Below the pieces are notes generated by a model. It was not told the origin of the DNA, did no database searches, and saw only the letters and a program-made list of their open reading frames with translations. A stretch of DNA of 40,837 bases from Paracoccaceae bacterium (GTDB lineage Bacteria; Pseudomonadota; Alphaproteobacteria; Rhodobacterales; Rhodobacteraceae): contig WKFK01000001.1 of assembly GCA_014872815.1 (NCBI GenBank), forward strand, positions 1 through 40,837, given 5' to 3'. Positions 7,584 to 17,821 of this stretch are shown here, in pieces; the first letter of the stretch is position 1; the number at the start of each line of letters is the position of its first letter. The position numbers were made by a program, and so were the translations under genes.

Positions 7584-8748
7584 TTTCGTGCCGTGTGCGT
7601 CAATCTATGCAGACACGCTCTATGATGGGCGGTCGCGTGAGGCCCAATCCAGGGTCCTGATTGAAGTTGAGGCTGGCCGGATCGTTGCCGTGCACGTCGG
7701 AATTGACGCTCGCGACCTGCCACCTGAGGCCCTGCGCGTTCCGATAGCGATGCCCGGCATTATCGACCTGCAAATCAACGGCGCAGGGGATGTGCAGTTC
7801 AACTTTGAGTGTAATCGCACGGGGCTTGAAACCATAGTGGCCGCCTCTGCCCGCGGCGGGGCCACGCATATCTTCCCGACGTTCACTGCCGCGCCAGGGA
7901 AAGAGTATCGACAGGCGTTAGAAGTGGTCACGAAGGCGGTGCAGGATGGGGTTCCCGGCGTAGCGGGCGTGCATTTGGAGGGGCCATTTTTGTCGTCAAA
8001 GCGGCCCGGCATACACAATCCAGATTTCCTTCGTCCACTGACCCAAGACGATGTGGAAGTGCTCTGCGGGGCCTCTCAATCCCTGCGGATTTTGTTGACT
8101 TTGGCACCGGAAGAGCAGGACCCAGACCTGCTTAGGCAGCTTTATGAAAGCGGCATCACCCTCTTTGCAGGACACACAGAGGCCTCCGCAGACATTATGA
8201 CAGTGGCTTCTCAGGTGGGAGTCACTGGCGTCACACATCTGTTTAACGCCATGCGGCAAATGACACCGCGCGAGCCAGGCGTCGTTGGCACTGTCCTTTC
8301 CACTGGTGATTTTTACGCAGGTATCATTGCGGATGGTCATCATGTGCATCCATTGAACCTGTCCCTGGCGGTGCAAACACTGCCGGACCATCTCTGCTTG
8401 GTTTCAGATGCCATGCAAACCATGAATGGCACGTCGGATGGCATGCAGCTGTATGGACGGAAAATCTCTTTGCAGGAGGGGCGTTTGGTGGGAGAGGATG
8501 GCACGCTGGGCGGCGCGCATCTGACAATGGCGGAGGCGGTGCGCAATATCACTCAGCTCACGCAAGCGTCCTTGGGGCAGGCGGCGCAGTTTGCGAGTTC
8601 AAATCCGGCGCGTGCGATGAACTTGCACCATTCCCTTGGATGCGTTTCGCCAGGTTTCAGCGCCTCTTTGACTTTGTTGGATGATGCTCTGAACTGCGTC
8701 GGTATCCTGCGGGATGGGCTCCTGCAAGCCTTTGATGATCATGTGTAA
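7576..8748 (+). CDS. nagA: N-acetylglucosamine-6-phosphate deacetylase
   Basis: A metal-dependent amidohydrolase that removes acetate from GlcNAc-6-P. The 390-residue protein shows the family order: PGIIDLQINGAG near 56-67, HLEGPF with the metal-binding Glu, LFAGHTEA and THLFNAM with the metal-binding His residues, IADGHHVHP, and LVSDAM with the catalytic Asp. The ATG lies 8 bp inside nagB, which argues for translational coupling. GlcNAc-6-P from NanE is the expected substrate. With nanA, nanE, nanK and nagB it completes the route to fructose-6-P. Confidence 0.93.
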   Translation: MSSFVPCASIYADTLYDGRSREAQSRVLIEVEAGRIVAVHVGIDARDLPPEALRVPIAMPGIIDLQINGAGDVQFNFECNRTGLETIVAASARGGATHIFPTFTAAPGKEYRQALEVVTKAVQDGVPGVAGVHLEGPFLSSKRPGIHNPDFLRPLTQDDVEVLCGASQSLRILLTLAPEEQDPDLLRQLYESGITLFAGHTEASADIMTVASQVGVTGVTHLFNAMRQMTPREPGVVGTVLSTGDFYAGIIADGHHVHPLNLSLAVQTLPDHLCLVSDAMQTMNGTSDGMQLYGRKISLQEGRLVGEDGTLGGAHLTMAEAVRNITQLTQASLGQAAQFASSNPARAMNLHHSLGCVSPGFSASLTLLDDALNCVGILRDGLLQAFDDHV

Positions 8749-8768
8749 TGCACCTAAGAAGGGTCTCT

Positions 8769-9416
8769 ATGTCCACGCTGGTTATCTTTGACACGGAGTA
8801 TCTGTCATGTGACGGGGCAATGTACCGATTGTGGTCGGGGGCGCATGATCCGGACCCACTCCTTGTGCAAATTGGCGCGGTGCTTTTGGATTTGAGCGAC
8901 ACACCTAGAATTGATGACACGCTCAATGTTCTGGTGACCCCACGCGATAGAAAAGGCCGGATATGCGGCCTTGATCCTTACTTTGTGGAACTGACGGGCG
9001 TAACCAACAACAGACTTCGCGCTGAAGGCGTGCCACTGGCGCACGCTTTGGACATGCTGAACCACTTTGCCCAAGGAGCAGACTTCTGGAGTTGGGGTAA
9101 AGATGAGCTGTTTGCGCTTGGCGTGAGTTGTTTCTTGCAAAATGTTACGCCTGCGATTGCTCCAAGCCGATTTTACAATCTGAAGTCTGTTGCGCTTTCG
9201 GCAGGCATGTCTGAGGTCGATATTGGAGCAACCAACAGCGCGGGTCTTGGCAGCTACTTTGGTGTCAACCTGCCTAATTTACACGAGCATGATGCGCTGG
9301 ATGATGCGCTCTCATTGAGCCACGCACTGCTGCACTTGTTGGAAGAGGGGCGCATTACGCGGAGAGAACTACACTGCGCGACCCCTTCCAGAGGTTTTAT
9401 ACCATCGACCGCATGA
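8769..9416 (+). CDS. DEDDh 3'-5' exonuclease-like protein (ERI-1/KapD type)
   Basis: A 215-residue protein with the DnaQ-like exonuclease fold signature. Exo I is FDTE (Asp8, Glu10), a candidate Exo II acidic residue is Asp112 in WSWGKDEL, and Exo III is His174-x4-Asp179 in EHDALDDA. The segments LDPYFVELTGVTN and SWGKDEL resemble the ERI-1/KapD branch more than DnaQ itself. The catalytic set looks complete, so nuclease activity on RNA or DNA ends is likely. It begins 20 bp after nagA with AAGAAGGG before the ATG; an ATG overlapping the nagA stop at 8746-8750 lacks a ribosome site. The operon terminator follows at once, so it is the last gene of the sialic acid operon. What a nuclease does there is unknown. 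Confidence 0.72.
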   Translation: MSTLVIFDTEYLSCDGAMYRLWSGAHDPDPLLVQIGAVLLDLSDTPRIDDTLNVLVTPRDRKGRICGLDPYFVELTGVTNNRLRAEGVPLAHALDMLNHFAQGADFWSWGKDELFALGVSCFLQNVTPAIAPSRFYNLKSVALSAGMSEVDIGATNSAGLGSYFGVNLPNLHEHDALDDALSLSHALLHLLEEGRITRRELHCATPSRGFIPSTA

Positions 9417-9426
9417 AGATACAGCG

Positions 9427-9462
9427 GCCCCGACATACGGCGTGCACATCGGGGCTCCTTTT
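9427..9462. terminator. Terminator between the nan operon and metH
   Basis: GCCCCGA (9427-9433) and TCGGGGC (9449-9455) form a 7-bp stem with a 15-nt loop, followed by TCCTTTT on the plus strand. It closes the nan operon and sits between convergent genes. Confidence 0.65.
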
Positions 9463-9468
9463 GGCTGC

Positions 9469-12198
9469 TTAAGCTGCCGATTTTTTGGAAAAAGCGGTGG
9501 GGCTATAGTTCAAAATCGGGGCAAGCCAGCGCTCTGCCTCGTCAATGTCCATCCCTTTGCGCTGGGCGTAGTCCGCAACCTGATCCCGCTCCACTTTACC
9601 CACACCAAAATAGTAACTGTCCGGGTGGCCAATATAGAGCCCAGATACTGACGAGCCGGGCCACATGGCCATGCTTTCGGTCAGGGTCACACCGGTGGCC
9701 GCTTCGGCATCTAGGAGGTCAAACAGCGTGCGTTTTTCTGTGTGATCCGGTTGCGCTGGATAGCCCGGGGCAGGGCGAATACCCGCGTATGGCTCCCCAA
9801 TCAGAGCTTGCGGGTCAAAGCTCTCGTCTGCCGCATAGCCCCAATACTCGCGCCGAACCTGCTCATGCAGCATCTCTGCCATGGCCTCGGCAAGCCGGTC
9901 CGCCAAAGCCTTCACAAGGATGGCGCCATAATTGTCATTGGCTTTGTCCAAACGCTCCGCGATCTCTGCTTCTTCGGGGCCTGCTGTCACCACGAAGCCG
10001 CCAACGTGATCAGCGCCATGCCCCTCTGGCACAACAAAATCCGAGAGCGCCAAATTGCGGCGATCGCCTCGTTTGAATGTCTGTTGCCGTAGCGTGTGCA
10101 GGGTGGCCAATGTCTCCGCGCGTTGACCATTTTTATACAGCCTAATGTCGTCACCAACCGCATTTGCAGGCCAAAATCCGATAACAGCGCGCGGCGTAAA
10201 CCACCGTTCGTCAATGATCTGCTTAAGCATCGCCTGCGCATCCGCGAACAACGCGCGTGCCGCTTCGCCTTGCTTTTCGTCCTCCAAGATCTTGGGATAC
10301 ACCCCGCGCATCTCCCATGTCTGGAAGAAAGGCGTCCAATCGATGTAGCGCGCAATCTCAGCCAGATCCCAATCTGGCAAAACGCGTGTACCGGTGAATG
10401 TTGGAGCCGCCGGTGTGTAGTCGCTCCAGTTCATCTTCAACGCATTGTCGCGAGCTTTTGCAATGGGCAGTCGGTTTTTGGCCTGTTCGCTGCGTTCGTG
10501 TTTGGCGGCGACATCTTTGTATTCCGATTGAATGCCGGCGATATAGTCCGCTTTTTGAGACGGGCTGAGCAGCGCACCCACTACGCCCACCGCGCGGCTG
10601 GCGTCTGTGACGTAAACGGCTTGTCCTTGCTGGTATCTCGGAGCGATTTTCACCGCTGTATGCACGCGAGAAGTCGTCGCGCCCCCAATCAAGAGCGGGA
10701 TATCAAATCCTTCCTTCTCCATCTCAGACGCCAGATGCACCATCTCGTCCAAAGATGGGGTGATCAAACCGGACAGCCCAATGACGTCCACATTCTCGTC
10801 TCGGGCGACTTGCAGGATTTTCTGTGGGGGCACCATTACACCAAGATCAACAATCTCATAGTTGTTGCAGGCCAAGACCACGCCGACGATGTTTTTGCCG
10901 ATGTCGTGCACATCGCCTTTCACGGTCGCCATCAACACTTTACCCGCCGACTGGCGCGCTTCGCCGCCGTTTTGGCGTTTTTCTTCTTCCATATAAGGCA
11001 GCAACACCGCCACAGCCTGCTTCATCACGCGCGCGGATTTCACCACCTGTGGCAGGAACATCTTGCCGGCGCCAAACAGATCTCCAACGACGTTCATACC
11101 AGCCATCAGAGGGCCTTCAATCACGTGCAGCGGCCGCTCTGCATTCACGCGGGCGGCTTCGGTGTCTTCCTCAATGAACTCAGTGATCCCATTGACCAGC
11201 GCATGTTCTAGACGCTTCTCAACCGGCCACTCCCGCCATGCCAGATCCCGGACCTTCTCTTCGCGTTTGCCACCACGGAACTTTTCCGCAATCTCAAGCA
11301 GGTTCTCGGTCGCGTTTCCGCCTGATTTGGGTGTGCGGTTCAGAACCACATCTTCACAGGCTTCCCGTAGTTCAGGATCAATTTGGTCATACACCGCCAA
11401 CTGTCCCGCGTTGACGATCCCCATGTCCATGCCAACCTGAATGGCGTGGTAAAGAAAGACCGCGTGCATGGCCTCCCGCACGGGTTCATTACCGCGGAAG
11501 CTGAAGGACAGGTTGGACACGCCTCCGGACACATGCGCATGCGGTAGGTTCTCGCGGATCCACTTTGCCGCATTAATGAAGTCAACCCCGTAGTTGTCGT
11601 GCTCTTCGATGCCTGTGGCCACGGCAAAGACGTTGGGGTCAAAGATGATGTCTTCAGGGGGAAAGTTCATCTCTTCGACAAGGATGCGATAGGCGCGGGC
11701 GCAAATTTCGATTTTGCGCTCATAGGTGTCAGCTTGCCCATTCTCATCAAAGGCCATCACCACTACAGCTGCGCCGTAAGCCAGGCACAAACCGGCTTGG
11801 TGGCGGAAGACGTCTTCGCCTTCTTTCAGGCTAATCGAGTTAACCACCGGTTTACCTTGGACGCATTTCAATCCGGCTTCAATGACTTCCCATTTAGAAG
11901 AGTCGATCATGATGGGCACACGGGCGATATCTGGTTCAGACGCCACAAGGTTAAGGAACTCGACCATCGCTTTTTCGCTGTCGATCAATCCCTCATCCAT
12001 ATTTACATCAATGATCTGTGCCCCGTTCTCAACCTGATCACGCGCCACCTCAAGTGCAGCGGCAAAATCGCGGTTGACGATGAGTTTTCTGAACCGGGCA
12101 GATCCCGTCACATTGGTCCGCTCGCCGACGTTCACAAAGGGAATATCTGGCGTCAGCACAAAAGGCTCAAGACCGGACAGGCGGAGGTAACGTGTCAT
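9469..12198 (-). CDS. metH: Methionine synthase, B12-dependent: pterin, cobalamin and reactivation domains
   Basis: The C-terminal three quarters of MetH as its own 909-residue protein. It would bind methyltetrahydrofolate, shuttle the methyl group via cobalamin and undergo SAM-dependent reactivation. The N-terminal pterin-binding domain starts [15 protein letters not shown]. The B12 motif [11 protein letters not shown] lies near residue 430 and carries the His that ligates cobalt. The C-terminal activation domain contains [17 protein letters not shown] and [15 protein letters not shown]. All segments align in order with E. coli MetH and no key motif is missing. The ATG at 12198 overlaps the stop of the homocysteine-domain gene in ATGA. 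An earlier start at 12276 would run back into that gene. The two products presumably act as one enzyme. Confidence 0.92.
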   Translation of the reverse strand: MTRYLRLSGLEPFVLTPDIPFVNVGERTNVTGSARFRKLIVNRDFAAALEVARDQVENGAQIIDVNMDEGLIDSEKAMVEFLNLVASEPDIARVPIMIDSSKWEVIEAGLKCVQGKPVVNSISLKEGEDVFRHQAGLCLAYGAAVVVMAFDENGQADTYERKIEICARAYRILVEEMNFPPEDIIFDPNVFAVATGIEEHDNYGVDFINAAKWIRENLPHAHVSGGVSNLSFSFRGNEPVREAMHAVFLYHAIQVGMDMGIVNAGQLAVYDQIDPELREACEDVVLNRTPKSGGNATENLLEIAEKFRGGKREEKVRDLAWREWPVEKRLEHALVNGITEFIEEDTEAARVNAERPLHVIEGPLMAGMNVVGDLFGAGKMFLPQVVKSARVMKQAVAVLLPYMEEEKRQNGGEARQSAGKVLMATVKGDVHDIGKNIVGVVLACNNYEIVDLGVMVPPQKILQVARDENVDVIGLSGLITPSLDEMVHLASEMEKEGFDIPLLIGGATTSRVHTAVKIAPRYQQGQAVYVTDASRAVGVVGALLSPSQKADYIAGIQSEYKDVAAKHERSEQAKNRLPIAKARDNALKMNWSDYTPAAPTFTGTRVLPDWDLAEIARYIDWTPFFQTWEMRGVYPKILEDEKQGEAARALFADAQAMLKQIIDERWFTPRAVIGFWPANAVGDDIRLYKNGQRAETLATLHTLRQQTFKRGDRRNLALSDFVVPEGHGADHVGGFVVTAGPEEAEIAERLDKANDNYGAILVKALADRLAEAMAEMLHEQVRREYWGYAADESFDPQALIGEPYAGIRPAPGYPAQPDHTEKRTLFDLLDAEAATGVTLTESMAMWPGSSVSGLYIGHPDSYYFGVGKVERDQVADYAQRKGMDIDEAERWLAPILNYSPTAFSKKSAA

Positions 12199-13247
12199 GC
12201 GGAAACCTTTCGTGGCGCAAATGGTGCAACGGCATCTGCCATTGCGCGGATGTGATCTGGTGTGGTCCCACAACAACCGCCAACAACATTGACAATCCCG
12301 TCCCGGGCAAACTCTTCGACCTGCGCGGCGGTTTGCTCTGGGGTTTCGTCATATTGCCCAAAGGCGTTCGGAAGCCCTGCATTTGGATAGGCGCAGGTCA
12401 GGGACGTGGCCACACCCGCAATTTCCGCCATATGCGGCCGCATCGACGCGGCTCCTAGCGCGCAATTTAAGCCAACGGTGAACGGGCGAGCATGGGCCAC
12501 GGAATGCCAAAACGCCGTAGGCGTTTGACCCGACAATGTGCGCCCAGAGGCGTCGGTGATGGTGCCTGAAATCATGATCGGAAGACGCCTGCCCACTTTG
12601 GCAAAGCTTTCGAAGGCGGCAAAAATGGCGGCTTTGGCGTTCAACGTGTCAAAAATAGTTTCGATCAAAATCAGATCAGAGCCGCCCGCGATCAAGCCAT
12701 CAATCTGTTCCCCATACGCGATACGTAAATCGTCAAATGAGACCGCGCGGTAACCTGGATCGTTTACATCTGGGCTGATGGAAGCCGTCCGGTTGGTTGG
12801 TCCGACAGATCCAGCCACGAAGCGTGGCTTACCATCTTCGGCGGTTGCGCGATCCGCGGCACGGCGCGCCACTTGCGCTCCGGCCACATTGAGGTCATGC
12901 ACCGCGTCTTCCAACCCATAATCCGCCTGTGCAATTGTGGTCGAAGAAAACGTGTTGGTCTCCAGAATGTCTGCGCCCGCCCTGGCAAATTCAAACTGAA
13001 TATCTTCAACCGCTTTTGGTTGCGTCAGCACCAGCAGGTCGTTGTTGCCTTGTTGCGGATGATCCGGGTGATAGTGGTGCCGACATCCTGGCCCATGGAT
13101 ATGCCCCTGTGCCGTAAAATCCTCTTCGGTCATGTTCAGCTTCTGGATCATCGTACCCATAGCGCCGTCCAGAATGAGAATGCGCTCTTTGGCAAGTGCC
13201 TGCAACGTCTCCTGCGTCGGTGAAGCAGGAAGGGAAAAATCAAACAT
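12195..13247 (-). CDS. metH: Methionine synthase, homocysteine S-methyltransferase domain
   Basis: A 350-residue protein equal to the N-terminal homocysteine-binding domain of MetH. It starts with the family pattern [14 protein letters not shown]. The zinc ligands are in GLNCALGA and [11 protein letters not shown], and homocysteine would be activated as a zinc thiolate there. It ends APRKVSA exactly where the domain linker lies in the fused enzyme, and the next gene begins at once in ATGA. Expression of both halves from one message is therefore likely. The break is at a domain boundary with a clean overlap, so it is a stable gene split and not decay. Similar two-gene MetH arrangements are known in other alphaproteobacteria such as Caulobacter. 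Confidence 0.92.
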   Translation of the reverse strand: MFDFSLPASPTQETLQALAKERILILDGAMGTMIQKLNMTEEDFTAQGHIHGPGCRHHYHPDHPQQGNNDLLVLTQPKAVEDIQFEFARAGADILETNTFSSTTIAQADYGLEDAVHDLNVAGAQVARRAADRATAEDGKPRFVAGSVGPTNRTASISPDVNDPGYRAVSFDDLRIAYGEQIDGLIAGGSDLILIETIFDTLNAKAAIFAAFESFAKVGRRLPIMISGTITDASGRTLSGQTPTAFWHSVAHARPFTVGLNCALGAASMRPHMAEIAGVATSLTCAYPNAGLPNAFGQYDETPEQTAAQVEEFARDGIVNVVGGCCGTTPDHIRAMADAVAPFAPRKVSA

Positions 13248-13308
13248 GGGCGTCTATCCAATCGGTGGTTTAAACCGCGTCTATACCCGCTTCACGTTAT
13301 GAGGAAAA

Positions 13309-13332
13309 ATGATCGTTTCTTGAGAAAATCAT
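13309..13332. promoter_or_regulatory. Imperfect dyad upstream of the metH pair
   Basis: ATGAT-cg-TTTCT-tg-AGAAA-ATCAT forms a 24-bp dyad with one 2-nt interruption, about 62 bp upstream of the first metH gene. The position suits an operator. Methionine genes in proteobacteria can be controlled by SahR/SamR-type repressors or by MetR, but I cannot match this motif to any of them with certainty. No riboswitch fold is evident in this leader. Confidence 0.4.
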
Positions 13333-13394
13333 GAAGTGCGCTCATATAGTGTCGTTGCTCCCACCACAGTGACAGTTTCGGTAACGCCAAAACA

Positions 13395-13426
13395 AAAGAA
13401 CCGCCCAGTTTCCGGGGCGGTTCTTT
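13395..13426. terminator. Bidirectional terminator downstream of the chemoreceptor gene
   Basis: AAAGAACCGCCC (13395-13406) and GGGCGGTTCTTT (13415-13426) form a perfect 12-bp stem with an 8-nt loop. On the minus strand it is followed by a T-rich tract and lies 17 bp beyond the mcp stop. Confidence 0.85.
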
Positions 13427-13442
13427 CTTGTCTTGGGGAGGT

Positions 13443-15701
13443 TTAGGCGCTCAATCGCTCTTCTTCGAACTCCTCTGGCGCTTGCTCTTTGGGGGCCGTG
13501 TCATCCATATCAAATCGGGCAACAATTCCGGACAAACTCTGCGCCTCCGCCAAAAGCATCTGGCTGGATGCTGCGGCCTCCTCGGCCATGGCGGTGTTTT
13601 GCTGTGTCACGGAGTCCAGTTCTCGCATCGAGGTGTTGATGCTCTCAAGTCCCTCTGATTGTGTCCGCACGCCGTCGGAGATCTCCGTCACGAGATCAGA
13701 TACGGATGTCACCTGCGTGATGATGTTGGTCAGCGCGTCTCCTGCGCGGCCCACCATTTCCACACCGTTAGAGACATGGTCTTCGCTCGCACTGGTCAGG
13801 GCCTGAATTTGACCGGCGGCCTCAGCTGCGCGTTGTGCCAAAGCACGCACTTCGGAAGCCACCACGGCAAAGCCGCTTCCTGCACTGCCTGCTCGGGCGG
13901 CTTCGACGCCAGCGTTCAGGGCGAGCAAGTTGGTCTGGAAGGCGATGTCGTCGATCACGCCGATGATCTGGGAAATCTCGCTGGAGGCGGTCTGGATCTG
14001 GTCCATGGCTTCTACGGCAGAGGACACCACATCGCGGCTATTTTCCGCTTCCTGACGGGCGGTCTGCATCACGCCATCCACGCGGGTGGCGCGGTCGGCA
14101 GTGGCTTTCACACCGTCCGACAATGCCGTCACAGCGTGGGCGGTGTCTTCCAGTGTAGCGGCGGCACTTTCGGTGCGTTTTTCCATCACGGTGGCTGCGG
14201 ACTTCTGTTCGTCGGAATACTGGCCTACGTGTTGGGAGGCTTCGACGATCTCAGACATCAGCGTGCGCAAATTCGTGAGGCTGCGGTTGAAGTTTTCCCG
14301 CAAAATTTCGTAATCCGCCACAAAAGGTTCTTGAATATCACAGGCCAGATTGCCGCGCTCCAGCTCGGCCAGCGCCCCGCTCATGGTTTCCACAACTTCT
14401 GAAGTTTTACGGGCGTTCTCAGCCTCGCGCTCCGAAGCTTCGTCTGCTTGTTTCAGCTTGTCGCGGAAACCGCCCATTGTTCGGGCAAGGTCGCCCAGTT
14501 CGTCTCCCCGGTCTTGGCCGGAAATGTCAATGGTGTAGTCGCCCTCGGCCAATGCGTCGGTCACCCCGCGCAACGCCTGAATGGGCTTGGTCAACCGTCC
14601 GGCCGCGATCCAAGACACGATAATGGCAATCACCACAGAGGCGGCAATCATCGCAATCGCCACCATGCGGATTTCATTCACAACCGAGAAAGCGGCGGCG
14701 TGATCGGTTTCCATCACCAAGGACCAATTGAAACCGGGCACTTCCATCGGCTTCACCAAACTGATCGCGTCGATGCCTCCAACAGAGTTTACGGTTTCAA
14801 AGAAGGCGTCTTCATGGGCCATTGCCGCTTCAATGTGCAGCGCCTCTGGTAAGGGAGTGGAAACCTCAAACAGACCTTCAATCAGCGAGGGGCTGCGGGC
14901 GGTGCCATCTTCTCCGACTAGGAACAGGTTCTGATGCCCGCTGTCGTCCAGGTTTTTCGACAAAGCACTGGTGATGCGCTCGCTGGACAGTTGCACGGCC
15001 AGCACGCCGGCGATGGCTTTCTTCTTGCTCAGGATCGGGATCGCGAGGAAGGCGCCGGGCGCGCCGCCAGTAATCTCATAGGCGGCAAAGTCAGAGGTGC
15101 TGATCTCGCCAGGCTTGGAGTTTACGGCAGCTTTGAAGACCTGACCCAGACCGGATTCGGCATAGGCGCCTTTGGAGAAGTCCTGCGCAAAATCGTCCTG
15201 CTTCATCACCGAATAGAGGAGGCGCCCCTCGGTATTCAACAGATACATATCTGCATACCCATTAAGGTTCAGCGACCGCAGGAACGTCGGATGATAACTG
15301 TTGTGGGACTGACTGTAATATTGCCCGTCACCCGGATCGACCAGCTTCGCGCGTTCGCCTGCTGGGTTCGGATTTTTGGCGATATAGGTGTCCGTGAGGT
15401 ACTTGATGGGGTCGTCGGCTTCGATCATGCCGAAGACGCGGTCAAAATTGCTGATCGCGCGGAAGGTGGTCGGCTGATCGGCGTTCATCACCAGATCACG
15501 GCGCACGGCGTCAATCAGGGCGGCGATGGCCTGTTTGCCAGCGTTGGCCGTGGTTTCGTGGGAGGCATAGACATTCTGGCGAATGTTCTGTTCTGCCATG
15601 CGATAAACCAGGAAGGACACTGTTACCAGAAACGTGGCTGTCAAAGCGACCATTACCAATGGCAGCTTGAGAGAAAGTGACAGCTTTTTGGCTCTGAACA
15701 T
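13443..15701 (-). CDS. Methyl-accepting chemotaxis protein with a Cache-type sensor
   Basis: A 752-residue transmembrane chemoreceptor. A short cytoplasmic start is followed by the first membrane segment (near 10-32), a large periplasmic region to about residue 330 that looks like a double Cache domain ([18 protein letters not shown], then [20 protein letters not shown]), and a second membrane segment rich in Ile/Ala/Val. HAMP-like regions come next. The C-terminal signalling hairpin has the conserved tip [20 protein letters not shown]. The end is acidic ([10 protein letters not shown]) and lacks a CheR-binding WxxF tether. The ATG at 15701 has GAGGAG seven bases upstream, which excludes a longer start. 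It stands alone, with its own terminator, away from the che operon. Its ligand cannot be read from sequence. Confidence 0.9.
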   Translation of the reverse strand: MFRAKKLSLSLKLPLVMVALTATFLVTVSFLVYRMAEQNIRQNVYASHETTANAGKQAIAALIDAVRRDLVMNADQPTTFRAISNFDRVFGMIEADDPIKYLTDTYIAKNPNPAGERAKLVDPGDGQYYSQSHNSYHPTFLRSLNLNGYADMYLLNTEGRLLYSVMKQDDFAQDFSKGAYAESGLGQVFKAAVNSKPGEISTSDFAAYEITGGAPGAFLAIPILSKKKAIAGVLAVQLSSERITSALSKNLDDSGHQNLFLVGEDGTARSPSLIEGLFEVSTPLPEALHIEAAMAHEDAFFETVNSVGGIDAISLVKPMEVPGFNWSLVMETDHAAAFSVVNEIRMVAIAMIAASVVIAIIVSWIAAGRLTKPIQALRGVTDALAEGDYTIDISGQDRGDELGDLARTMGGFRDKLKQADEASEREAENARKTSEVVETMSGALAELERGNLACDIQEPFVADYEILRENFNRSLTNLRTLMSEIVEASQHVGQYSDEQKSAATVMEKRTESAAATLEDTAHAVTALSDGVKATADRATRVDGVMQTARQEAENSRDVVSSAVEAMDQIQTASSEISQIIGVIDDIAFQTNLLALNAGVEAARAGSAGSGFAVVASEVRALAQRAAEAAGQIQALTSASEDHVSNGVEMVGRAGDALTNIITQVTSVSDLVTEISDGVRTQSEGLESINTSMRELDSVTQQNTAMAEEAAASSQMLLAEAQSLSGIVARFDMDDTAPKEQAPEEFEEERLSA

Positions 15702-15831
15702 TTTTGACTCCTCACAAAATGTCTCATCGCCCGAGAGATCACGGGGTCCCCAATCGGTACCCACAAAATCCCTTCGAAGTGTTTAAGAGTAAATTTGTGT
15801 CGGAAAATAACGGAGAGGACGCCGCCTTAGG

Positions 15832-15858
15832 GCGTTCAGAGCGAAAATGAACGCTCTG
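15832..15858. other. Two overlapping, mutually exclusive hairpins
   Basis: GCGTTCA (15832-15838) can pair with TGAACGC (15848-15854), or CAGAGCG (15837-15843) can pair with CGCTCTG (15852-15858). The arms overlap, so only one stem can form. The site lies 41 bp beyond the bkdR-like stop and about 130 bp upstream of the chemoreceptor start, both on the minus strand. It may serve as a weak terminator or a switch. No T-run is present. Confidence 0.35.
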
Positions 15859-15898
15859 TTAAATGACTGAAAAGGAAAAGGTTCTTGAGACAGGGCGG

Positions 15899-16375
15899 TT
15901 ACGGTATGCGCACCCGTTCCACGAACTTCTTGAGGGCAAAGCGCGAGCGGATGGCGCGGATGCCGGGCAGGCGCATGAGCTTGGATTGTAGAAAATTCTC
16001 AAACTCTTCAAGGCTTTCCACCCAAATCTCCAGTTGGAAATCCATAGCGCCGGTCATCAGTGTACCGGTCACAACCTCGTCAAATCGGGCCACTTCTTTC
16101 TGAAAATTTGAAATAGCGTCGGCATCCTGGCGTTCCAGCTCGACGTTTACATAGGCGGTGATGCCAAAGCCGGCGGTCATGCGGTCAATGCGCAGGGTGT
16201 AGCCTGCGATCAGCCCGCTGTCTTGCAGCTGTTTCAAGCGGCGTTTGCAGGGGGTGGCAGAGAGGCCGACGCGGTCCGCGATTTGCACCACCGACATGCG
16301 GGCGTCCTCGCTCAGAGTGCGGATGATTTTTCGGTCAATTTCGTCTATAGTGATTTTCGCCACGATACTCTCCAT
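15899..16375 (-). CDS. bkdR: Lrp/AsnC-family regulator, probable activator of the bkd operon
   Basis: A 158-residue feast/famine regulator. The N-terminal helix-turn-helix covers about residues 10-60 (LDEIDRK-type start, then IADRVGLSATPCKRRLKQL). A C-terminal RAM domain with the usual beta-alpha-beta-beta pattern follows (GTLMTGAMDFQLEIWV). Lrp-type BkdR in Pseudomonas activates branched-chain keto acid dehydrogenase genes in response to branched-chain amino acids. This gene is divergent from such an operon across 208 bp, so the same role is inferred. The ATG at 16375 has no clear ribosome site; a GTG at 16363 follows GGAGAG and may be the true start, giving 154 residues. Confidence 0.8.
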   Translation of the reverse strand: MESIVAKITIDEIDRKIIRTLSEDARMSVVQIADRVGLSATPCKRRLKQLQDSGLIAGYTLRIDRMTAGFGITAYVNVELERQDADAISNFQKEVARFDEVVTGTLMTGAMDFQLEIWVESLEEFENFLQSKLMRLPGIRAIRSRFALKKFVERVRIP

Positions 16376-16580
16376 CGCCGAAGTTTTCGGCCAACATTTC
16401 GCAAATACGATAAGAGAACGCCGTTTTTCAACCCGGGATGTGGGCTAAACTTAACAGGTTGAATAATTCTCGCTGACTGGCGGGGGTATCGGTTCCATTT
16501 TCCGCCCCTGATCCCTTTGCGTGGGTCAACAAGACGGAGCAACCGTGCCTACCGGCGTCAGCCCCACTACAGAAAGGTGA

Positions 16581-17819
<1,239 letters not shown>

Positions 17820-17821
17820 TC

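Noticed and set aside
10096..11211. 371-codon plus-strand ORF opposite metH
   Set aside because: It is antisense to the cobalamin and pterin domains of MetH and has no family resemblance.
12190..12205. metH split as a sequencing error or pseudogene
   Set aside because: The break is exactly at the domain linker with an ATGA overlap. Both halves are full length, and the arrangement is known in other alphaproteobacteria.
13248..13395. Cobalamin or SAM riboswitch upstream of metH
   Set aside because: The leader is short and I could not find the B12-box or the conserved cores of SAM-type riboswitches. Only a DNA-type dyad is visible.
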